Assembly: GCA_049698695.1 (NCBI GenBank)
Contig: JBAVYH010000206.1
Location: 24,161-88,160, forward strand
Direction: 5' to 3'
DNA from: Bog-375 sp049698695
Lineage (GTDB): Bacteria; Acidobacteriota; Terriglobia; Bryobacterales; Bryobacteraceae
Length of the DNA stretch: 64,000 nucleotides
Of the stretch, positions 58,561 through 64,000 are shown piece by piece. Below the pieces are notes generated by a model. The model was not told where the DNA came from, ran no database searches, and saw nothing but the letters and a program-made list of their open reading frames with translations. Position 1 is the first letter of the stretch. Each line of letters opens with the position of its first letter. The translations under genes were made by a program, and so were the position numbers.

Positions 58561-60975
58561 CTAATGCGCCAGACCTTGTTCCATGGCCGGAAGATCAACC
58601 GAAGCGGGGGTCGGCATCGGCAAAGCCACTACTTCCCGCTCCAGCGCGATCTTCAAAACCTGGTCCATGGACTCCACGAAATCGATCTTCATGGTTTTCT
58701 TGATGGCGTCCGGAATGTCCGGCAGATCCTTCTCATTGTCGTGCGGGACGATGGCTTCCAAGATGCCGTGGCGGTGCGCCGCCATCAGCTTTTCTTTCAG
58801 TCCTCCGATGGGCAGCACCTTGCCGCGCAACGTAATCTCACCGGTCATGGCTACGTCGCATCGCACCGGAATGCCCGTCAGCGCGCTGCAAATGGAAGTG
58901 GCCAGGGTGATACCGGCCGAAGGACCGTCCTTGGGGATGGCGCCCTCCGGCACATGGATGTGGACGTCGAGGTTGCGATAAAAATCGCGCGGCAGGCCGA
59001 AGGTGGTGGCCCGCGAGCGGATGTAGCTCATGGCGGCCTGCGCGGATTCCTGCATCACCTCGCCCAGCTTGCCGGTGATGGTGAGCTTGCCTTTGCCTTC
59101 CATGAGCGTGCATTCGGTAGTGAGGATCTGGCCGCCGACTTCGGTCCACGCCAGGCCCACCGCGGCGCCGACTTCGTTCTTCTTCTCCGCCAACAGGTCG
59201 CGGAACTTCCAGGGGCCGAGCAGGTCGGGCAGCTTGTCGCCGTCGATCACTGCCTTGGCCGGCGTCTTCTTGTCTTTGCCGCCGCGCGCGTTAACCACCT
59301 GGCGGGCGACCTTGCGGCACACGTTGCCGATTTCGCGCTCCAGGTTGCGGACGCCGGCTTCGCGCGAGTAATACTGGATCAAGCCGTTGATGCCGGTGTC
59401 GTCAAAGTCAATCTGCTCCGCGGTCAAGCCTGTAGCTTCCATCTGCTTGCGCACCAGAAAGCGCCGGGCAATCTCCATCTTCTCGAGCTCGGTGTAGCCG
59501 GAGAGGCGGATCGTTTCCATGCGGTCCTGCAGCGCCGGCGGAATGGTGTGCAACACGTTGGCGGTGGCGATGAAGAAAACCTGGCTAAGATCGTACTCGA
59601 CATCCAGGTAGTGATCCACGAACATGAAATTCTGCTCGGGGTCGAGGACTTCCAGCAGCGCCGCCGAAGGATCGCCGCGAAAATCCATCGACATCTTGTC
59701 CACTTCGTCGAGCATGAAAACGGGATTGCGCGTGCCGGCCTTCTTCATCATCTGGATGATCTGGCCAGGCAGCGCCCCGATATACGTGCGCCGGTGGCCG
59801 CGGATTTCGGCTTCATCGCGCACCCCGCCGAGCGAAAGGCGGATGAATTTGCGGCCGGTGGCTTTAGCGATCGACATGCCCAGCGAAGTCTTGCCCACGC
59901 CGGGAGGCCCGGCGAAGCATAGAATGCTCCCCTTGGGATTTTTCACCAGGCGGCGCACGGCAAGGAATTCGAGGATGCGTTCCTTAACCTTGTCGAGGCC
60001 GTAGTGGTCGTTTTCCAGCACGCCCTCGGCAAATTTGAGGTCGCGGATTTCCTTCGACTTTTTCTTCCACGGCACCGCCAGCAGCCAGTCCAGGTAATTG
60101 CGGCTGACGGTGGATTCGGCCGACATGGGCGGCATGTTCTCCAGCCGCTTCAGCTCAGCCATGGCCTTTTCCAGCGCGTCCGCGGTCATGCCGGCGGTCT
60201 CGATGCGCTTTTTCAGCTCGTCGATTTCGCTCTTCTCGCCGCGTCCCAGCTCTTTCTGGATGGCCTTGATTTTCTCGTTGAGGTAATACTCTTTCTGCGC
60301 CTTTTCCATCTGGCGCTTCACCCGGCCCTGGATGGTGCGGTCGACATTCAGTTTTTCGATTTCGATATCGAGCATCTCCGCCACACGGGTCAGCCGGTCG
60401 ATCGGGTCGAATATTTCCAGCAGTTCCTGCTTCTCTTCGATGGTGAGCTGCAGGTTGGCGCCCACCGTATCCGACAGCTTGCCCGGATCGTCCACGCGGA
60501 TGGCGGCGATCATCTGCTCGTAGTTCAGGTTCTGGCTCAGCTTCACATACTGGTCGAACAAACCGGTGACGCGGCTGATGAGCGCATCCAGTTGCGGTCC
60601 TGGTTCCACCTTGTAGCCGGCGGTACGCAGCACCACGCGGAGAAAGCCTTCGTCGCCGGAAACCGATACCACCTTGCCGCGCTCCACGCCTTCCACCAGC
60701 ACCTTGATGTTGCCGTCCGGCAGCTTGAGGCTTTGCACGATATTGACGATGCAGCCGACGCTATAGATTTCGTCGGGCTTGGGGTCGTCGATGGAAGCGT
60801 CGTGCTGGGTGGCGAGAAAGATCTTCTTATCGCCCGCCATCGCCTCTTCGAGCGCCCGCACGCTTTGCTCGCGGCCCACCACGAACGGAGTCATCATGTA
60901 CGGAAAGATGACCACGTCGCGGATGGGCATCATCGGCAGACGCTTTGTATCGGATTTTTCCTTTGAAGTGAGCAT
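58561..60975 (-). CDS. lon: Lon protease, ATP-dependent
   Basis: 804 residues. Lon N-terminal domain (LPMMPIRDVVIFPYMMTPFVVGR), a coiled-coil region, AAA domain with Walker A GPPGVGKT, and the serine protease domain with the catalytic pair S686 (KDGPSAG) and K729 (GGLKEK). Degrades damaged and regulatory proteins. The ATG at 60975 is taken; the longer TTG frame from 61017 has no ribosome site. Confidence 0.97.
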   Translation of the reverse strand: MLTSKEKSDTKRLPMMPIRDVVIFPYMMTPFVVGREQSVRALEEAMAGDKKIFLATQHDASIDDPKPDEIYSVGCIVNIVQSLKLPDGNIKVLVEGVERGKVVSVSGDEGFLRVVLRTAGYKVEPGPQLDALISRVTGLFDQYVKLSQNLNYEQMIAAIRVDDPGKLSDTVGANLQLTIEEKQELLEIFDPIDRLTRVAEMLDIEIEKLNVDRTIQGRVKRQMEKAQKEYYLNEKIKAIQKELGRGEKSEIDELKKRIETAGMTADALEKAMAELKRLENMPPMSAESTVSRNYLDWLLAVPWKKKSKEIRDLKFAEGVLENDHYGLDKVKERILEFLAVRRLVKNPKGSILCFAGPPGVGKTSLGMSIAKATGRKFIRLSLGGVRDEAEIRGHRRTYIGALPGQIIQMMKKAGTRNPVFMLDEVDKMSMDFRGDPSAALLEVLDPEQNFMFVDHYLDVEYDLSQVFFIATANVLHTIPPALQDRMETIRLSGYTELEKMEIARRFLVRKQMEATGLTAEQIDFDDTGINGLIQYYSREAGVRNLEREIGNVCRKVARQVVNARGGKDKKTPAKAVIDGDKLPDLLGPWKFRDLLAEKKNEVGAAVGLAWTEVGGQILTTECTLMEGKGKLTITGKLGEVMQESAQAAMSYIRSRATTFGLPRDFYRNLDVHIHVPEGAIPKDGPSAGITLATSICSALTGIPVRCDVAMTGEITLRGKVLPIGGLKEKLMAAHRHGILEAIVPHDNEKDLPDIPDAIKKTMKIDFVESMDQVLKIALEREVVALPMPTPASVDLPAMEQGLAH

Positions 60976-61109
60976 TCCTATCCCTGAATGAACCAGCCAA
61001 TCACCCGTATCCGTCAAGAGGGAGGGACCCCGCTTTTCGCCCCCGGAGCCGGTGTGTGCTTGAGAAGATTATCCCAAATAAGCCGGAACGGCGCTAGCTG
61101 GTAGAAAGG

Positions 61110-62378
61110 CTAGCCTGCCTTCTCCAACAGCGTGAGACTGATCTTCTGCGCCAGAACCATATCCTTGGTGACCTGAAACTCGCGCACTTTCTTGTAGGAC
61201 GGCAGATAGTACATGAGGTCGAGCATCAGGTCTTCCAGAATCATACGCAGCCCGCGCGCTCCCACCTTGCGTTCCATGGCAAGATCCGCGATGGCTTCCA
61301 GACCATCGTCGGAGAATCTCAGCCGCACGTTCTCGAACTCGAACAGTTTCTGATACTGCTTGACGATGGCGTTCTTGGGCTTGGTGAGAATCTGGATCAG
61401 AGCGCTACGGTCGAGGTCTTCCAGCACCGCGGTTACCGGCAGCCGGCCGATAAACTCGGGGATGAAACCGAACTTGATGAGATCCACAGGCTGCACCTGG
61501 CCCAGCAGATCGATATCGCGGCGCCCGCTCATGCCGGTCAGCTTGGGGCCCTTGTCTTCTTCCTGCAGGAACCCCATCGATTTCTTGCCCGCCCGCTTGC
61601 CGATGACTTTCTCCAAGCCGACGAACGCGCCGCCGCAAATAAACAGGATATTGGTGGTATCCACCGGCGTGAACTCCTGGTGAGGGTGCTTGCGGCCGCC
61701 CTGCGGGGGAACGTTGGCTACCGTGCCCTCCAAGATCTTCAGCAGCGCCTGTTGCACGCCCTCGCCGGAAACGTCGCGGGTGATGGACGGGTTTTCGTCC
61801 TTGCGGCAGATTTTGTCAATCTCGTCGATATAGATAATTCCCTGCTGGCATTTCTGCACATCGCCATCGGCGGCCTGCAGCAGCTTGAGGATGATGTTCT
61901 CCACGTCCTCGCCAACGTAGCCGGCCTCGGTGAGGGTGGTGGCGTCGACAATCGCAAAGGGTACGTCCAGGATCTTGGCCAAGGTTTGGGCCATGAGCGT
62001 CTTGCCGGTTCCCGTGGGGCCGATGAGCAGAATGTTGGACTTTTGCAGCTCCACTTCCGTGGTGCGCAGGCGGTTCATGTGGATGCGCTTGCAGTGGTTG
62101 TACACGGCTACCGCAAGCTTCTTCTTCGTGGGTTCCTGCCCAATCACGTACTGGTCAAGGAACTCCTTGACTTCCAATGGTTTGGGAATCTTGTTGGGGC
62201 TGCTTCCGGAAGGCTCGGACTTGTCATCCTCCAAAATCGAGTTGCAAACAGCGATGCACTCGTCGCAGATGTAGGCGCGGGGATAGTCGCTGGGGGAGGA
62301 AATGAGTTTACCGACTACGTCCTGGCTCTTATGACAAAACGAACATCGTAAAGCATCGTCGGCTCCGGCACGCTTCAC
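61110..62378 (-). CDS. clpX: ClpX unfoldase
   Basis: 422 residues. Zinc-binding C12, C15, C38 and C41 at the N-terminus, Walker A GPTGTGKT, Walker B IIYIDEIDK, a ClpP-contact loop carrying MGF (SMGFLQEE) in place of the common IGF, and the C-terminal AAA lid. It unfolds proteins for ClpP. clpP is not in the 158 bp between clpX and tig, nor elsewhere in the window. Confidence 0.97.
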   Translation of the reverse strand: MKRAGADDALRCSFCHKSQDVVGKLISSPSDYPRAYICDECIAVCNSILEDDKSEPSGSSPNKIPKPLEVKEFLDQYVIGQEPTKKKLAVAVYNHCKRIHMNRLRTTEVELQKSNILLIGPTGTGKTLMAQTLAKILDVPFAIVDATTLTEAGYVGEDVENIILKLLQAADGDVQKCQQGIIYIDEIDKICRKDENPSITRDVSGEGVQQALLKILEGTVANVPPQGGRKHPHQEFTPVDTTNILFICGGAFVGLEKVIGKRAGKKSMGFLQEEDKGPKLTGMSGRRDIDLLGQVQPVDLIKFGFIPEFIGRLPVTAVLEDLDRSALIQILTKPKNAIVKQYQKLFEFENVRLRFSDDGLEAIADLAMERKVGARGLRMILEDLMLDLMYYLPSYKKVREFQVTKDMVLAQKISLTLLEKAG

Positions 62379-62537
62379 GCAGATTCTCCTCTTCCGCCGA
62401 AAATCCGGCGGTTACGCCTTCTGCCCCGGGAACCCCCGGGAGCATAGACGGTCACCCAGCATCGTTCCTATTATCGCCTGAAGCGGCCGCCTTAGCAATG
62501 TAATCCAAGGTTGTCTCTAGTACTGTTTTCGAAAGGG

Positions 62538-63800
62538 TTACGCTGTCTTTCGGGCCTGTTCGAACAGGAAGTTGAGTGTTTTCTCCGTCTGAATGTGATG
62601 GGCGATACGCCCCAGGGTGCCATCCTTCTCAAATTTGATGCGCAGTGCGGCCACCGGCTCGCGTTGGATGCGGGCCAGACGGTCGACTTCCATGTCGACT
62701 TCGTCGCGGGTGGCGTGAATCGATTCCCGTTCCGCAATACGCGACAGCAGCAACGAGGCCTTAACTTCCCGCACTGCCTTGTCGCGCTGTGTTTCCTTCA
62801 CCTTGGCCCAATCGAGCTTGAGCGACTTCAGATCGGCGCCCTGGCTGTTCATGGTGCGCAGGCTCTGCTCGACGCGGCTGCGAATCTGCCGCTCGATGAA
62901 GATTTCCGGGACGGGAAAATCGTGCTGGTCCACCAGGGTCTCGACAATCCCGTCCTTCGCCGCCTGCTGCGCTTCGAACTGACGCTGCGCCAGAATGTTC
63001 TTGCGTACGGTTTCGCGCAGCTCCTCCAGGTCGCGGTAATCGCCCAGATCCTTGGCAAATTCGTCGTTGACCTCAGGCAGCTCCTTCTTGCGGACGCCGC
63101 GAACCGTGGCGTGGAATTTCACGGTTTTGCCTGCCAGCCGCGCCGCCCCGTAGTTCTCCGGATAGGTGACGTCAAATGCCTTTTCGTCGCCCGGGCTGAG
63201 GCCGTGCAGGTTTTCGGTAAACGCGTCGAAGGTATCCGCGCCGCCGATTTCGAGCACCATTTCTTCCTGCTTCACCGGCTCGCCTTCTACGCCGGAGATG
63301 CTTTCCAGAGCCACCACGGCGAAATCGCCGTTTTCGAGCGGGCGCGGGTCCACGTTGAGGTACTCGGCTTTCTGCTCGCGGAGCTCCTCGATGCGCTTGG
63401 CGACGTCTTCCTCGCTCACGGTCGGGTCGTTATACGCCACTTCAACGCCGCGGTATTCGCCGAGCTCGATGGTCGGCACCACCTCAAACTCGGCCTTGAA
63501 GTGGAGCGGTTCGCCTTCGTGCAAATGCACGTCGGTGACGTCCGGCGTGCCAACCACGTTGAGGTTTTCGGCCTCGAACTGTTTTTGCAGCGCCTTGGGG
63601 ATCAGGCTTTCCAATACCTGCTTCCGGATGTCACCGGCAAACTGCTTGCGAATCAAAGAGGTGGGGGCTTTCCCGGGACGAAAGCCGGGAAGCTTGGCGC
63701 GTTTTTGGACGTCGCTGGCAACACGCGTGGTTTCGCTTTCCACTTCCTCCGCCGGGATGGAGATTTCGAGCGCGTGCCGGCAGCCTTCGACTAAAGCCAA
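62538..63800 (-). CDS. tig: Trigger factor
   Basis: 420 residues. N-terminal ribosome-binding domain with the signature LPGFRPGKAPTSLI, a central peptidyl-prolyl isomerase domain of FKBP type (GDFAVVALESISG) and a helical C-terminal chaperone domain. Binds nascent chains at the ribosome exit. TTG start with GAGGT 9 nt upstream; the frame is open a little further but holds no better start. Confidence 0.95.
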   Translation of the reverse strand: MALVEGCRHALEISIPAEEVESETTRVASDVQKRAKLPGFRPGKAPTSLIRKQFAGDIRKQVLESLIPKALQKQFEAENLNVVGTPDVTDVHLHEGEPLHFKAEFEVVPTIELGEYRGVEVAYNDPTVSEEDVAKRIEELREQKAEYLNVDPRPLENGDFAVVALESISGVEGEPVKQEEMVLEIGGADTFDAFTENLHGLSPGDEKAFDVTYPENYGAARLAGKTVKFHATVRGVRKKELPEVNDEFAKDLGDYRDLEELRETVRKNILAQRQFEAQQAAKDGIVETLVDQHDFPVPEIFIERQIRSRVEQSLRTMNSQGADLKSLKLDWAKVKETQRDKAVREVKASLLLSRIAERESIHATRDEVDMEVDRLARIQREPVAALRIKFEKDGTLGRIAHHIQTEKTLNFLFEQARKTA

Positions 63801-63887
63801 CTGGATTTTACCTCGGGAAAAAGAAGTGATGCTGGTAAGTTCTTATGATAACACGCGACGATCTGCCCGCCCGACTCCGAGTCTTGT

Positions 63888-63981
63888 CTAATGCAGGATG
63901 AGCCTGAAGGTGAGCCTGTTTCTAACACAGGATGAGCCTGGAGGAGGGTGTGCGCATGCTGGGGGTTGATCATCAGCATGC
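63888..63981. repeat. Short direct and inverted repeats at the window edge
   Basis: CAGGATGAGCCTG occurs twice about 35 bp apart, each followed by AGG or a near copy. An 8-bp inverted pair GCATGCTG (63954-63961) / CAGCATGC (63974-63981) follows. No gene is supported in 63801-64000. Confidence 0.35.
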
Positions 63982-64000
63982 AGGATGCAGAGGAATTGAG

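Noticed and set aside
58465..60966. Long plus-strand frames opposite lon
   Set aside because: Shadow frames; lon is complete with all catalytic residues.
63791..63979. 62-codon minus-strand frame at the window edge
   Set aside because: It crosses repeats and the trigger factor leader, with no motif or ribosome site.

Overview
The window is GC-rich, densely coded, and looks like chromosomal DNA of an Acidobacteriota bacterium, probably of the Solibacter/Bryobacter type. This is inferred from the mix of a GH115-type C-terminal domain, a PEP-CTERM protein, a full type II secretion (T2SS) operon, tig-clpX-lon and many secreted proteins of no known family. No 16S rRNA is present to confirm it. 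One tRNA gene, tRNA-Phe(GAA), is present; there is no rRNA, CRISPR array or recognisable transposase.

Layout. 1-8750: end of a GH115-like gene, msrB, a FabG-type reductase, a very long Lhr helicase, an ICMT-like methyltransferase and a membrane Ser/Thr kinase. 8751-12030: an AT-richer accessory patch of small unknown proteins and a membrane-anchored HNH nuclease, ending at the 3' end of tRNA-Phe. 12267-26021: one operon-like run of about 17 genes, ECF sigma factor, zinc anti-sigma factor, an unknown exported protein, then gspE-F-G-H-(second gspG)-I-J-K-L-M-C-(unknown)-D. Most of these genes overlap at start/stop codons. The second gspG is a chimera made by a local duplication. 26161-36788: ligA, a lipid-kinase-like gene with an odd start codon, a class IV aminotransferase, a heparinase-like exported protein, a candidate structured RNA, a POTRA/HEAT-like protein, a PEP-CTERM protein and a DUF362 protein.

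37523-48312 is the most interesting part. I read four separate fluoride-riboswitch (crcB motif) aptamers here, each just downstream of a promoter: before enolase (minus strand), before an ORC/Cdc6-like AAA ATPase (plus), before a dynamin-like GTPase plus a PH-like protein (minus), and before a second dynamin-like GTPase followed by the fluoride channel gene crcB and two DUF190 genes (plus). A metallophosphoesterase and an MFS transporter lie among them without aptamers. The fluoride channel and enolase are known members of such regulons. Two dynamin-like GTPases, a PH-like partner and an ORC-like ATPase are, as far as I know, not, so this looks like an undescribed membrane-remodelling arm of fluoride resistance.

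48362-56196: ilvD, an MFS exporter, TPR proteins and membrane proteins. 56286-63800 (minus strand): rho, engB, lon, clpX and tig; clpP, often found between tig and clpX, is missing.

Several genes (SDR, lhr, two island genes, the aminotransferase, the 34.2 kb gene, ilvD) have a TANNNT-like -10 box only 6-7 nt before the start codon and no clear Shine-Dalgarno sequence, which suggests leaderless transcripts.
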